Below are positions 34,441 to 44,749 of a stretch of DNA of 64,000 nucleotides, in pieces. The notes under the pieces are model-generated. The model had not been told where the DNA came from. It searched no databases and saw only the letters and a list, made by a program, of their open reading frames with translations. The DNA is from Citroniella saccharovorans (GTDB lineage: Bacteria > Bacillota > Clostridia > Tissierellales > Peptoniphilaceae), in the NCBI RefSeq assembly GCF_035481615.1, contig NZ_JAYKOT010000003.1, positions 744,001-808,000 on the forward strand, given 5' to 3'. Positions within the stretch are counted from its first letter, which is position 1, and each line of letters opens with the position of its first letter. The position numbers were made by a program, and so were the translations under genes.

Positions 34441-35660
34441 AAAGATTAGTTATAATTGGAGCTGGAGCTAGCGGTCTATTTGCTGCAAGTCAGTTAAAAA
34501 ATATTGATTTAGAAGTAATAATAGTAGAAAAAAACAATAAAACTGGCAAAAAGTTAGCTATAACTGGAAAAGGAAGATGTAATCTTACTAATCATGAAGA
34601 TATATCCAATTTTTTTGACAAAATTAATACTAACAAAGATTTTCTATACTCATCTTTTTATACTTTTACAAATATAGATACTGAGAACTTCTTTATAAGT
34701 AAAGGCTTGGATTTGGTAGTTGAAAGGGGGAATAGAGTATTTCCTAAGTCTCAAAAAGCTAGCGATGTTGTTGATCTTCTAAACAGAGAAATTATTTGTA
34801 AAAATATAAAAATTTTACTTAATAAGAATGTTCAGTCAATAAAAAAAGAAAATAATAAATTCTTGATTAAGTTTTTAGATGATTATATTGAGGCAGACTA
34901 TATAATAATTGCAACTGGTGGTATGAGCTATCCAACTACAGGATCTACAGGAGATGGATTTAGATTCGCAAAATTTTTTGGACATAAAATAGTTGACCCT
35001 AGACCAGCTTTAGTACCTATTGAGATTACAAATGATTTTATAAAAGATTTAATTGGTATTTCATTAAAAAATGTAAATTTAACGTACTATAAAGATAATA
35101 AAAAGGTTATATCTGAATTTGGTGAAATGCTATTTACACATTTTGGAATCTCCGGACCAATTGTATTAAAGATTTGTAATTATGTAAATAAAGGCTATTT
35201 TTTATTAGATTTAAAACCTTATTTTACAGAAGAAGAATTGGATAAAAAATTATTATCAATATTTGAAGAAGAAAAAAATAAAGATTTAATAAATGGTATT
35301 AAATCAATAACTACTTTAAGAATTATACCAACTTTAATTCGTTTATCTAAAATTGATCCAAATAAAAAAATTCATCAAATAACAAAACAGGAGAGAAAAA
35401 GATTGGTATACTTTCTAAAGAATTTAAGATTAGATGTTAGAGGTTTAAGGGATATTAAAGAGGGTATTATTACTAAAGGTGGAGTATGTACTGATGAAAT
35501 TGATCCCTCTACTATGGAAAGCAAACTAATCAATAATCTTTTTTTTATTGGTGAAGTTATTGATGTTGATGCAAATACTGGTGGATATAATCTTCAAATT
35601 GCATTTTCTACAGCTTATTTAGCTAGTTTATGTATAAAGGAGCGACTAAATGAAAATTAG
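34437..35660 (+). CDS. HI0933-family FAD-dependent oxidoreductase
   Basis: A 407-residue flavoprotein of the BaiN/HI0933 type. The FAD fold is VIIGAGASGLFAASQL at residues 5-20, and KKLAITGKGRCNLTNHED near 39 is the family signature. ATGGMSYPTTGSTGDGF near 159, LFTHFGISGPIVL near 232 and GGYNLQIAFSTAYLA at the C-terminus follow. The reaction is not known for most members. It forms part of a tight cluster before cmk. Confidence 0.9.
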   Translation: MKRLVIIGAGASGLFAASQLKNIDLEVIIVEKNNKTGKKLAITGKGRCNLTNHEDISNFFDKINTNKDFLYSSFYTFTNIDTENFFISKGLDLVVERGNRVFPKSQKASDVVDLLNREIICKNIKILLNKNVQSIKKENNKFLIKFLDDYIEADYIIIATGGMSYPTTGSTGDGFRFAKFFGHKIVDPRPALVPIEITNDFIKDLIGISLKNVNLTYYKDNKKVISEFGEMLFTHFGISGPIVLKICNYVNKGYFLLDLKPYFTEEELDKKLLSIFEEEKNKDLINGIKSITTLRIIPTLIRLSKIDPNKKIHQITKQERKRLVYFLKNLRLDVRGLRDIKEGIITKGGVCTDEIDPSTMESKLINNLFFIGEVIDVDANTGGYNLQIAFSTAYLASLCIKERLNEN

Positions 35661-36282
35661 CATTGATGGACCTTCAGGAGCTGGAAAGAGTACTATAAGT
35701 AAATTAATTGCTAAAAAACTTAAAATATCATACCTAGATACAGGATCTATGTATAGATTGGTTACCTTTTATCTCTTAGAGAATAATATAAATTTAAATG
35801 ATGAAAGTTTAGTTTGTAAAAATCTTAATAATATTAATATAGGATTTAAAGATGGATTTGTTTTATTAAATGATAAAAAATATGAAAATGAAATTAGATC
35901 TGATATAGTTACAAGCAATGTTTCTTTAATCTCGTCATATAAATGCGTTAGAGAGTTTCTAGTAAGCTTACAAAGAAAAATTGCATCAACAAATGATATT
36001 ATTCTTGATGGAAGAGATATAGGTTCTGTTGTTTTAAAAGATGCAGATTATAAGTTTTATCTCACCGCAGATGTTGATGAAAGAGCTAGAAGAAGGTTTA
36101 ATGAAACTATTGGATTTTCATTTAATGAAATTAAACGAAAAATTATTGATAGAGATAATTTTGATAAAAGCAGAGAAATTTCACCACTTATTGTTCCAGA
36201 GGACGCTATTATAATTGACTCTACAAATTTAAATATCGATGAAACTGTCAATAAAATTATTGGAGAAATTAAAAATGTATAA
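35650..36282 (+). CDS. cmk: cytidylate kinase
   Basis: Phosphorylates CMP and dCMP. 210 residues. ISIDGPSGAGKSTISKLIA at residue 3 is the P-loop, YLDTGSMYRLVTFYLL near 30 the acceptor site, and ILDGRDIGSVVL near 118 the conserved DGRD. It starts at ATG 35650 behind AAAGGAG and overlaps both neighbours. The order cmk-plsC-ispH-S1 is typical of Clostridia. Confidence 0.94.
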   Translation: MKISIDGPSGAGKSTISKLIAKKLKISYLDTGSMYRLVTFYLLENNINLNDESLVCKNLNNINIGFKDGFVLLNDKKYENEIRSDIVTSNVSLISSYKCVREFLVSLQRKIASTNDIILDGRDIGSVVLKDADYKFYLTADVDERARRRFNETIGFSFNEIKRKIIDRDNFDKSREISPLIVPEDAIIIDSTNLNIDETVNKIIGEIKNV

Positions 36283-36847
36283 TGTTTTAAAATTTATTTC
36301 AAATGTTATCTTTAGATTATTCTTTAGGATAAAAATACATGGAAACAATAAATTACCAGATGGTAGGTTAATTATTTGTTCTAACCATATCTCTGCACTA
36401 GACCCTATAATTCTTGCAATTTCTACAAATAGAAAAATCTCATTTTTAGCTAAAAAAGAACTTTTTAAAAATAGGATCATTTCAAAATTTTTATATTCTA
36501 TTGGTGCCATCCCAATTAATAGAGATGCACTAGACATTAAAGCTTTAAAAAAATCTATAAATATTTTACAGGAAGAAAAAGTATTGGGGATTTTTCCTGA
36601 AGGAACTAGAATTAAAAGTATTTCTGAGGAAAATATTAAAAGTGGTATAGGACTTATTTCCTCAAGAGCTAAATCAAATATTCAACCGGTTTTTATAAAA
36701 AGTGATTATAAACTTTTCTCTAAAATCGAAATATTCTATAGAGACATAGTAAGAGTTGAAGACTATATGGAATTAGAAGATAAAAATAAAGAAATAGCAC
36801 TTGCAACCTACAGAGTAATTTATGATGTAGAAAGTGAGAATGTTTAA
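36275..36847 (+). CDS. plsC: 1-acyl-sn-glycerol-3-phosphate acyltransferase
   Basis: Adds the second acyl chain in phospholipid synthesis. About 190 residues. CSNHISALDPIILAI near 35 has the NHxxxxD catalytic pair, and LGIFPEGTRIKS near 107 has the phosphate-binding FPEGT. A short N-terminal hydrophobic part associates it with the membrane. ATG 36275, behind GGAG, was chosen. The in-frame ATG at 36239 lies deep in cmk. Its stop overlaps the next ATG by one base. Confidence 0.9.
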   Translation: MYNVLKFISNVIFRLFFRIKIHGNNKLPDGRLIICSNHISALDPIILAISTNRKISFLAKKELFKNRIISKFLYSIGAIPINRDALDIKALKKSINILQEEKVLGIFPEGTRIKSISEENIKSGIGLISSRAKSNIQPVFIKSDYKLFSKIEIFYRDIVRVEDYMELEDKNKEIALATYRVIYDVESENV

Positions 36848-38979
36848 TGAAAATAACTATTGCTGAAAATCTTGGTTTTTGCTTTGGAGTTCAAAATGCA
36901 TTTAACGAGTCTACAAAGGCATTACAGAAAGATGTTTGTTATATAAACGGAGACTTAGTTCATAATGAAAATGTAGTAAATTATCTTGAAAAATTGGGCC
37001 TAAAAAAATATGAAACCAATATTCCAAGAAATAAAAAAGTAATCATTAGAAGTCATGGAGTATGTAAAGAGATCAAAGAAAAATTAATTGCAAATCAAAA
37101 TGAAATTATAGATTTAACTTGCCCATGCCTTAAAGCTATTTATAAAAATATAATTAAGTGGTATAATAATAATTATAAAATAGTCATTGTAGGGAATAAA
37201 AGCCATCCAGAAGTAAAAGCAATGAATTCACTCATAGATTATAAGGCTATCGTTGTATCTACTACTAAGGAAGCAAATGAGATTTTTGGTTACAATAATT
37301 TATATGTTATATCACAAACAACAAATATTTTAGAGAAATTTATAGATATATCTGATATAATAAATAGTAACAATAAAAATGTCATTATTGAAAATACAAT
37401 TTGTGCTGCAACTAGAAAAAGGCAAGATAGTGCGTATGAGTTGGCTAAAAGAACTAATGCAATGATTGTTATAGGTAGCAAGACCAGTGCTAATTCTAAT
37501 AAGCTTTTTGAAATCTGTAAAAAAGTAAATAATAATACTTTTTTTATAAATTCAGCAAAAGAACTTGATTTATCTAAGATTTTAAAGTACAATAATATTG
37601 GGATAACAGCTGGTGCTTCAACACCTAGTTGGATTATAGAGGAGGTTGCAAGTTTAATGGAAAATTTAAGTAAAGACGAGTTTATGGAGCAAGTGGAGGA
37701 CAGTATAACAAGAGTTTCTCCAAGAGATATTGTTAAGGGTGAAATAATTTATGTTACAGACGATGAAGTTATTGTAAATATAGGTTATAAAGCCGATGGT
37801 ATCGTAAAGCTTGATGAACTTTCAACAGATGAAAATGTAAAACCAAAAGATCTTTATAAAGAAGGTCAAGAAATCGAAGTTTACGTTATCAAACTTGATG
37901 ATGGTGAAGGAAATGTAGTTTTATCTACTAGAAGAGTGGAAAGTCTAAAGAATTGGGAAACATTAGTAGAAGATTTTAAAAATGAAAATACCGTTACTGT
38001 AAAGATTACAAAAGATATTAAAGGTGGTCTTTTAGGAATTGTAAAAGGTGTAGTTGCATTTTTACCTGGTTCTCAAATAACTACTCATTTTGTAAAAGAT
38101 TTTTCTAAATACATTGGTATGGATTTAGATTGCAAAATTATCAGTATTGATGAAAAAAAACGTAGATTAGTGGTTTCAAGAAAAGTTATAGAAGAAGCTG
38201 AAAATCAAAAGAAACTTGAAGAAGCTTGGTCTAAATTAGAAGAGGGACAAGTTCTTACAGGTAAAGTAGCTAGATTAACTGATTTTGGTGCTTTCATTTC
38301 TTTAGGAGATATTGATGGTTTAGCACATGTATCTGATATTTCTTGGAATAGAATTAATAAACCTTCTGACGTTCTAACTGTTGGTGATGAAGTAGAAGTT
38401 TTAATACTAAAATTAAATGATGAAAAGAAAAGAATTTCATTGGGAATTAAACAACTAACTAAAAAACCTTTTGAACAATTTATGGAAGACAATAAAGTTG
38501 GCGATGTTGTTAAGGGTACAGTTGTTAACTTAGTTGATTTTGGTGCTTTTGTGAGATTAAAAGAAGGCGTTGAAGGTTTAATTCACATTTCTCAAATCTC
38601 TCATAATCATATAGAAAAAGCTTCAGATGAACTTAACGTTGGTCAAGAAGTTGATGTTAAAATTTTAGAAATTAATCCAGAAGAAAAGAGAATTGCTTTA
38701 TCTATAAAAGCTTTAACTGAACCACCAAAAAGAGAAGATGCTCCAATTTCTGATGATGGAAATAAGCCACAAAGACCAAGAAGAAAAAGAAATGAAAATA
38801 GAGAAAAGAAAAGAACTAAAGAAATTGAAGGATTTAAGAATGAAGATCTTGATACAAGCATTGGTGCTTTATTAGATTTTAAATTTTCAGATTCTGAAGA
38901 GCCTTTAGAAAAAGTTGAAGATAAAGTAGAAACTGTAGATGCAGAAAATGCAGTTGAAGAAAGTTCAGAAGAAGAATAA
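36847..38979 (+). CDS. ispH: IspH fused to ribosomal protein S1
   Basis: A 710-residue fusion. Residues 1 to about 282 are 4-hydroxy-3-methylbut-2-enyl diphosphate reductase. The cluster cysteines are in GFCFGV (Cys12), LTCPCLK and NTICAATRKRQ. The substrate residues are in LVHNENV, RSHGVC and SHPEVKAM. Four S1 RNA-binding repeats then begin near residues 292, 378, 467 and 551; the last two have DFGAF. A Lys/Arg-rich stretch (PQRPRRKRNENREKKR) and a long acidic tail close the protein. Such fusions are known in Clostridia. It would supply both the isoprenoid enzyme and S1. Confidence 0.95.
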   Translation: MKITIAENLGFCFGVQNAFNESTKALQKDVCYINGDLVHNENVVNYLEKLGLKKYETNIPRNKKVIIRSHGVCKEIKEKLIANQNEIIDLTCPCLKAIYKNIIKWYNNNYKIVIVGNKSHPEVKAMNSLIDYKAIVVSTTKEANEIFGYNNLYVISQTTNILEKFIDISDIINSNNKNVIIENTICAATRKRQDSAYELAKRTNAMIVIGSKTSANSNKLFEICKKVNNNTFFINSAKELDLSKILKYNNIGITAGASTPSWIIEEVASLMENLSKDEFMEQVEDSITRVSPRDIVKGEIIYVTDDEVIVNIGYKADGIVKLDELSTDENVKPKDLYKEGQEIEVYVIKLDDGEGNVVLSTRRVESLKNWETLVEDFKNENTVTVKITKDIKGGLLGIVKGVVAFLPGSQITTHFVKDFSKYIGMDLDCKIISIDEKKRRLVVSRKVIEEAENQKKLEEAWSKLEEGQVLTGKVARLTDFGAFISLGDIDGLAHVSDISWNRINKPSDVLTVGDEVEVLILKLNDEKKRISLGIKQLTKKPFEQFMEDNKVGDVVKGTVVNLVDFGAFVRLKEGVEGLIHISQISHNHIEKASDELNVGQEVDVKILEINPEEKRIALSIKALTEPPKREDAPISDDGNKPQRPRRKRNENREKKRTKEIEGFKNEDLDTSIGALLDFKFSDSEEPLEKVEDKVETVDAENAVEESSEEE

Positions 38980-38995
38980 TAATATGGTACTACTT

Positions 38996-39028
38996 AAGGC
39001 AAGTAATTTCTTACTTGCCTTATTATTT
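38996..39028 (+). terminator. terminator after ispH-S1
   Basis: AAGGCAAGTAA (38996-39006) pairs perfectly with TTACTTGCCTT (39011-39021) around TTTC, followed by ATTATTTT. The T run is imperfect, so some read-through into miaB is possible. Confidence 0.8.
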
Positions 39029-39049
39029 TAATTAGAATGGAAATAGAAA

Positions 39050-40372
39050 ATGGAAAAGAAATATCTTATTAAAACTTATGGTTGCCAAATGAATGAACAT
39101 GATTCTGAAAGAATGTCTTATATCTTAGAATCTTTAGGTTATCAATCAACAGATAAATTAGAAGAAGCTGATTTAATTATATATAATACGTGTAGTGTAA
39201 GAGAAAATGCCGATAATAAGGTTTATGGCCATTTAGGTTCTCTAAAAAAATTAAAGGAAAAAAATAAGGATTTAATTATAGCTATATGTGGTTGTATGAT
39301 GGAACTCAAAGAAGCTAGGGATATAATTAGAGACAAGTATAAACATGTTGATATAGTTTTTGGGACAAAAAATATTAATTCTATACCTTATCTCTTAGAC
39401 CAATATAACTACTCTAAAGAGAGAATAATTGATGTTGAAGAAACTGATGATATAGATGAAATACAAGATGCTATTAGAAAAAACCAAACAAGTGCTTATA
39501 TAAATATTATTTACGGATGTAACAACTTTTGCTCTTATTGTATAGTTCCATATACTAGAGGAAGAGAATCGAGTAGATCTGAAGAGAGTATTTTAAAAGA
39601 AGTTAAGAAATTAGCCGATGATGGGTTTAAAGAGATAACACTTTTAGGTCAAAATGTAAACTCATACGGAAAAGACCTACACCCTTGCACTACATTTTCT
39701 GATTTATTAAATAAAATTTCATTAATTGAGGGAATCGAAAGAATAAGATTCATATCTTCTCACCCTAAGGATATTTCGGATGATTTAATTTTTACTATTA
39801 AGTCTAATCCTAAAGTTTGTAAATGTATCCATCTTCCTATACAATCAGGTTCTAAGAGAATTTTAAAAGAAATGAATAGAAAATATACTAAAGATGAATA
39901 TTTAGAAAAAATAAATAAAATAAAAAAAGAAATACTGGATATTGCAATTACCACCGATATTATCATAGGCTTTCCAGGAGAAAGTGAAGATGATTTCTTA
40001 GATACTTTAGATGTAATAAATAAAGTAAAATATGATCAAGCTTTTATTTTTAAATATTCTAAAAGAACAGGAACAAAAGCTGCAATCATGGATAATCAAA
40101 TTAGCGAAGAAGTTAAATCTGAAAGATTTCAAATTTTACTTGATAGAGTAAATGACATCTGCTTAGAAAATAATAGCAAATATTTAAATAGGGAAGTAAA
40201 AGTTTTATTTGATGAAATAAGTAAAACTGATAAAAATATGATGAGTGGAAGAACTGATAGAAATAAAATTGTTCATGTAAAGTATAATAAAGATTATTTA
40301 GGTAAAATTTGTTCTGTTATGATTAAAGAATTTAATTCTTTTGCTCTTGAAGGTGAAATTATTGAACGATAA
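39050..40372 (+). CDS. miaB: tRNA-2-methylthio-N6-dimethylallyladenosine synthase
   Basis: Radical-SAM methylthiotransferase acting on i6A37 of tRNA. 440 residues. The UPF0004 domain has Cys in KTYGCQMNEHDSERM, NTCSVRENA and CGCMM. The radical-SAM cluster is CNNFCSYC near residue 155. LLGQNVNSYGKDL follows, and a C-terminal TRAM domain begins near 375. MiaA, which makes its substrate, is encoded at 44749 in the same cluster. Overlaps mutS by 11 bases. Confidence 0.95.
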   Translation: MEKKYLIKTYGCQMNEHDSERMSYILESLGYQSTDKLEEADLIIYNTCSVRENADNKVYGHLGSLKKLKEKNKDLIIAICGCMMELKEARDIIRDKYKHVDIVFGTKNINSIPYLLDQYNYSKERIIDVEETDDIDEIQDAIRKNQTSAYINIIYGCNNFCSYCIVPYTRGRESSRSEESILKEVKKLADDGFKEITLLGQNVNSYGKDLHPCTTFSDLLNKISLIEGIERIRFISSHPKDISDDLIFTIKSNPKVCKCIHLPIQSGSKRILKEMNRKYTKDEYLEKINKIKKEILDIAITTDIIIGFPGESEDDFLDTLDVINKVKYDQAFIFKYSKRTGTKAAIMDNQISEEVKSERFQILLDRVNDICLENNSKYLNREVKVLFDEISKTDKNMMSGRTDRNKIVHVKYNKDYLGKICSVMIKEFNSFALEGEIIER

Positions 40373-42884
40373 ATCAAATCTAAACCTAACCCCTATGATG
40401 AAACAGTATATGGAGTTAAAAAAAGAATATCCTGAGCATATTTTATTATTTAGACTTGGCGACTTTTATGAAATGTTTTTTGATGATGCTATAAAAGCTT
40501 CTAAAATATTAGGAATAGTCTTAACTAAAAGAGACTGTGGAAATGGAAATAAAGCACCTATGTGTGGTATACCTCATCATGTATCTGAAGAATATATAGA
40601 AAAGATAATTAAAAGTGGAAATAAAGTTGCTATTGCTGAACAACTCGAAAACCCTAAAGAAGTTAAAGGGCTTGTAAAGAGAGGTATAATTGATGTAGTA
40701 ACTCCTGGTTCAAATTTATTTAATAGATCCTCAAATAATAATTTTTTAATGTCTATTATTTTTAACAATGATGAATTAGAAATTGCATATACTGATATTT
40801 CAACCGGGGAAATTTTATATACAATAGGAACTAGCTCTTCAAAAACAATTATATTAAATGAAATAGCTAGAGTATTTCCTTCTGAAATAATTGCTGATCA
40901 AACTACTTTAGAAAAACTAAAGCTAAATAATATTGCGCTATTTGAAAATATAATTCTTACTGATACAGGTAGAATAAAAAATACAAAAGAATATAGTAAA
41001 ATTAGCTCTTTAAATAATTTATATAATTATATTTATAAATTTCATGATTCAAAATTAGTTCATTTTAAAGATCCTAAAAATTACAAATTAAATAGTTTTT
41101 TAGAAATAGATATTAATACTAGAAATAATTTAGAAATATTTGAATCAAGAAATTCAAAAAATTTTTCACTTTTTAGAGTTATTGATAACACTAAAACTCC
41201 AATGGGTAAAAGGATGCTTCATTCTTGGTTAGAAAAACCATTAATCGATATTAAAAAGATTCATAAAAGAAATTCTTGTATAGAATCTTTTCTAAATAAT
41301 TATGCTATTGTAGATAAAGTTTCTGATTTATTAAATGAGATAGGTGATATTGAGAGAATTTTAGCTAAAATATCTTACTCAAAACATTCTCCTAAAGATT
41401 TATACTCTCTTAAAGAATCTATTAAAGATTTAAGTAAAATTAAAACAATTTTATCTTTATCTGATGAAAATCTTAAATTTTTTTCAAATGAATTAGATGA
41501 TCTTTCAGACATATATGAATTAATATCATCTTCAATTGTTGATGATCCTCCATTTAATGTAAAGGATGGGGGAGTTATTAAGGCTGGTTATAGTGAAGAA
41601 TTAGATAAGATAAAAGAAAGTAGTACGATAGGGAAAAAAGAACTTGTTGAGTTTGAAAAGAATGAGAAGGAATCTACTGGAATAAAAAATTTAAAAATTG
41701 TTTTTAATAAAAAAACTGGATACTTTATAGATATTACAAAATCATATCTTGATAAAGTACCTTCTTATTACAATAGAATACAAACACTTACCAATTCAGA
41801 GAGATTTTTTACAAATAAATTAAAAGAGATAGAAAATAAAATATTTTCGTCTGAAGATGAAGCTCTTGAAAAAGAAAACGAAATATTTAACAATATAAGT
41901 AATATTATTTTAAACAATATTAATAGAATTCAATCAGCTTCTAATCTTATTTCTAGATTAGACTCGATTTTGTCTCTAACTATCGTAGCAAAAAGAGAAA
42001 ATTACTTTAAACCTGAATTTAATAATAAAGGAATTTTAATTATTAAGGATGGAAAGCATCCAATCATATCTTATAATGATATATCCAATTCATTTATAGC
42101 TAATGATACTAATATTGGAGATAAAGATAATAGAATTCAAATCATTACAGGGCCAAATATGAGCGGTAAATCAACTTATTTAAGACAAGTAGCCCTAATT
42201 AGTATACTTGCTCAAATGGGATCATTTGTGCCTTGTAAAGAAGCTTTTTTGCCAATTTTAGATAAGATCTTTACTAGAATCGGATCATCTGACAATATAG
42301 TTGAAGGCGATTCTACATTTATGGTAGAAATGAAAGAAATGGCATACATTTTAGAAAATGCAACCATTAATTCTTTAATTCTTTTAGATGAAATTGGTAG
42401 AGGTACATCTACTTTTGATGGTCTTTCAATAGCTTGGGCAATAGTTGAATACCTATCAAAAAATGTTAATGCTAAGTGCCTATTTGCTACCCATTATCAT
42501 GAAATCACTGATTTAGAAAACAGCTTAAATAACGTAAAAAATTATTTTGTTGATGTTAAAGAAAACTCCTTTGACATAACTTTTCTTTATAAAGTAAAAA
42601 AAGGAGTAGCTGAGAAAAGCTTTGGTATTGAAGTTGCAAAACTTGCTGGAATCGATAATTCTATTTTAAAAAGATCTAGACAAATTCTTCACACTATAGA
42701 AAAAAAATATAAAGTAGATATTAAAGAAATAAATGAAAATGAGAAACAAATAGATTTTCAGGCCATAGAGACTAAGAAGTTAGTCACTAAATTAAAAAAT
42801 TTAGATATAGATTCATTATCTCCTAGAGAGAGTTTTAATCTATTGGATAAATTAATTATTGAAGCTAAAAGTATAGAGGATTAG
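40362..42884 (+). CDS. mutS: DNA mismatch repair protein MutS
   Basis: Recognises mismatches. About 840 residues. FRLGDFYEMFFDDA near residue 31 contains the Phe-x-Glu mismatch wedge. TGPNMSGKSTYLRQ near 599 is Walker A, and LLDEIGRGTSTFDGLSIAW near 670 is Walker B plus signature. FATHYHEITDL is the conserved His loop. The start chosen is TTG 40362, since AAGGTGA is well spaced before it and MutS family members begin about ten residues before TPMMKQY. It is the first gene of mutS-mutL-miaA. Confidence 0.95.
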   Translation: MNDKSNLNLTPMMKQYMELKKEYPEHILLFRLGDFYEMFFDDAIKASKILGIVLTKRDCGNGNKAPMCGIPHHVSEEYIEKIIKSGNKVAIAEQLENPKEVKGLVKRGIIDVVTPGSNLFNRSSNNNFLMSIIFNNDELEIAYTDISTGEILYTIGTSSSKTIILNEIARVFPSEIIADQTTLEKLKLNNIALFENIILTDTGRIKNTKEYSKISSLNNLYNYIYKFHDSKLVHFKDPKNYKLNSFLEIDINTRNNLEIFESRNSKNFSLFRVIDNTKTPMGKRMLHSWLEKPLIDIKKIHKRNSCIESFLNNYAIVDKVSDLLNEIGDIERILAKISYSKHSPKDLYSLKESIKDLSKIKTILSLSDENLKFFSNELDDLSDIYELISSSIVDDPPFNVKDGGVIKAGYSEELDKIKESSTIGKKELVEFEKNEKESTGIKNLKIVFNKKTGYFIDITKSYLDKVPSYYNRIQTLTNSERFFTNKLKEIENKIFSSEDEALEKENEIFNNISNIILNNINRIQSASNLISRLDSILSLTIVAKRENYFKPEFNNKGILIIKDGKHPIISYNDISNSFIANDTNIGDKDNRIQIITGPNMSGKSTYLRQVALISILAQMGSFVPCKEAFLPILDKIFTRIGSSDNIVEGDSTFMVEMKEMAYILENATINSLILLDEIGRGTSTFDGLSIAWAIVEYLSKNVNAKCLFATHYHEITDLENSLNNVKNYFVDVKENSFDITFLYKVKKGVAEKSFGIEVAKLAGIDNSILKRSRQILHTIEKKYKVDIKEINENEKQIDFQAIETKKLVTKLKNLDIDSLSPRESFNLLDKLIIEAKSIED

Positions 42885-42886
42885 AA

Positions 42887-44749
42887 ATGACTATAAATAT
42901 ACTAAATACTAGTACAATTGAAAAAATAGCAGCTGGAGAAGTAATAGAGAATCCTAGATCCATAGTTAAGGAATTAGTGGAAAATTCTATCGATGCTTCG
43001 GCAACAAATATTAAAGTTTCTTTAAAATCTGGAGGCATTGAAGAAATTATTGTATCTGATAACGGAAGTGGGATTGATGATAATTCTATCATATTAGCTT
43101 TTGAAAGACATGCAACATCTAAAATTTTATCTTTTGATGATCTTTATTCTTCATATTATTTTGGTTTTAGGGGAGAAGCTCTTGCTTCAATAAAAGCTTG
43201 TAGTAAAGTCACTGTTTCTACCAAAACCATAGATAGAGATTTAGGAACTAAAGTTCAATTTAATGAATTAGATATAAAAAAAAGTGAAATAGCTATGAAT
43301 AAAGGTACAGTAATTCAAGTAACTAACCTTTTTTATAATACACCAGTTAGAAAAAAATTTTTATCTTCAGAAAATGTAGAAGCTTCTAAAGTTTCAGAAT
43401 TATTAAAAGAATTAGCTATTGGAAATAATATTAGTATAGAGTATTATTTGGATGACAAGCTAATTTTTAAAACTTTTAAAGATTCAACTATAGAACAAAA
43501 AATGATACAATTAATATCAAAAAACTTAGAAGGCCATATAATTTCTTTTGAAATGCAGAACGAACTTTACAATGTGAAAGCATATATATCAGATAATACT
43601 TTTTTTAGAGCTAATAGAAAAAATCAATATATATATGTAAATAATCGTATAATAGATTCAAAAGATATTTCCATAAGTATTGAAAAAGCTTATTCATCTA
43701 TTATACCTAATGGTAAGTTCCCATCTTTTGTATTATTTATTAGTACAGAGGCAAATAATCTAGATGTAAATATTCATCCAAACAAAAAAAATATTTCATT
43801 TTCTAATTTTGAACAGCTCTTAGAAGATTTATATATTTCAACTAAAAACAGTTTAAAACCGGATGATTTATTTATTCATACACCTGATGGAAAAGATTAT
43901 AATAATAAACCTAAATTTTATAATCAAGATAATAATTTTATTAATAATGAACAAAAGCTAAAAGATTTACTTGAAAGATATAATAATAATAAGTCTAATA
44001 CTAGCTACCATAACAATGAAAATAATAATATATCCGAAGTCAATGAAGATAAATCAGATTATGAAGAAGAATATTTGAGTTTTAACAGTTATGAATCTAA
44101 TGATTCAAATATAGATAGTAATAAGAATGAATTATCCTTCATAGAAGACGATTCTAGTAAATATAAGGAATTTATCAATAGACTTGAATATAGGGGGTCT
44201 TTATTTAATACTTATTTAATTTTTGAAGATAAATCCAATGAGACTTCCTATTTTATGGATCAACACGCTGCTCACGAAAGAGTTATGTATGAAAAGTTTT
44301 TAAATAAAAAAAGAGAAATTTCTACTCAGGTTCTATTAAGTCCAATTATTTTAAAGCTTAATATTGAAGAATTTCAAACATTCATCAACAATAAAAAAGC
44401 ATTTAAAGATTTAAATTTTGATGTCGATATTTTTAGTAATGATGAAATTATAATTAGATCAGTACCAATTGATTTTTCAGATGCTAATATAAAAATTCTT
44501 TTTTATGATATTTTAGATTCTATATCAAATTATAGAGACATTTCAGATACAGATATTATTAAAAAAATAATAAAAAAATCTTGTAAAGCTGCCGTTAAAT
44601 CTGGAGACAATTTAAGTAAATATGAAGCAAATAAACTTATTGAAGATCTATTAAAATGCAGTAATCCACTTACTTGTCCACATGGAAGACCTACTTTTTT
44701 AGAGTTTAATAAATATTTTTTCGATAAAGAATTTTCGAGGATTAAATAG
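42887..44749 (+). CDS. mutL: DNA mismatch repair protein MutL
   Basis: 620 residues. The GHKL ATPase has IEKIAAGEVIENPRSIVKEL near 10, DNGSGID near 58 and GFRGEALASI near 92. A long Asn/Asp-rich linker (about 360-430) joins the C-terminal dimer domain. DQHAAHERVMYEKF near 456 is the metal-binding endonuclease motif, and CPHGRP near 602 completes it. So this is a nicking MutL, as expected where no MutH exists. It follows mutS after 2 bases and shares a base with miaA. Confidence 0.95.
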   Translation: MTINILNTSTIEKIAAGEVIENPRSIVKELVENSIDASATNIKVSLKSGGIEEIIVSDNGSGIDDNSIILAFERHATSKILSFDDLYSSYYFGFRGEALASIKACSKVTVSTKTIDRDLGTKVQFNELDIKKSEIAMNKGTVIQVTNLFYNTPVRKKFLSSENVEASKVSELLKELAIGNNISIEYYLDDKLIFKTFKDSTIEQKMIQLISKNLEGHIISFEMQNELYNVKAYISDNTFFRANRKNQYIYVNNRIIDSKDISISIEKAYSSIIPNGKFPSFVLFISTEANNLDVNIHPNKKNISFSNFEQLLEDLYISTKNSLKPDDLFIHTPDGKDYNNKPKFYNQDNNFINNEQKLKDLLERYNNNKSNTSYHNNENNNISEVNEDKSDYEEEYLSFNSYESNDSNIDSNKNELSFIEDDSSKYKEFINRLEYRGSLFNTYLIFEDKSNETSYFMDQHAAHERVMYEKFLNKKREISTQVLLSPIILKLNIEEFQTFINNKKAFKDLNFDVDIFSNDEIIIRSVPIDFSDANIKILFYDILDSISNYRDISDTDIIKKIIKKSCKAAVKSGDNLSKYEANKLIEDLLKCSNPLTCPHGRPTFLEFNKYFFDKEFSRIK

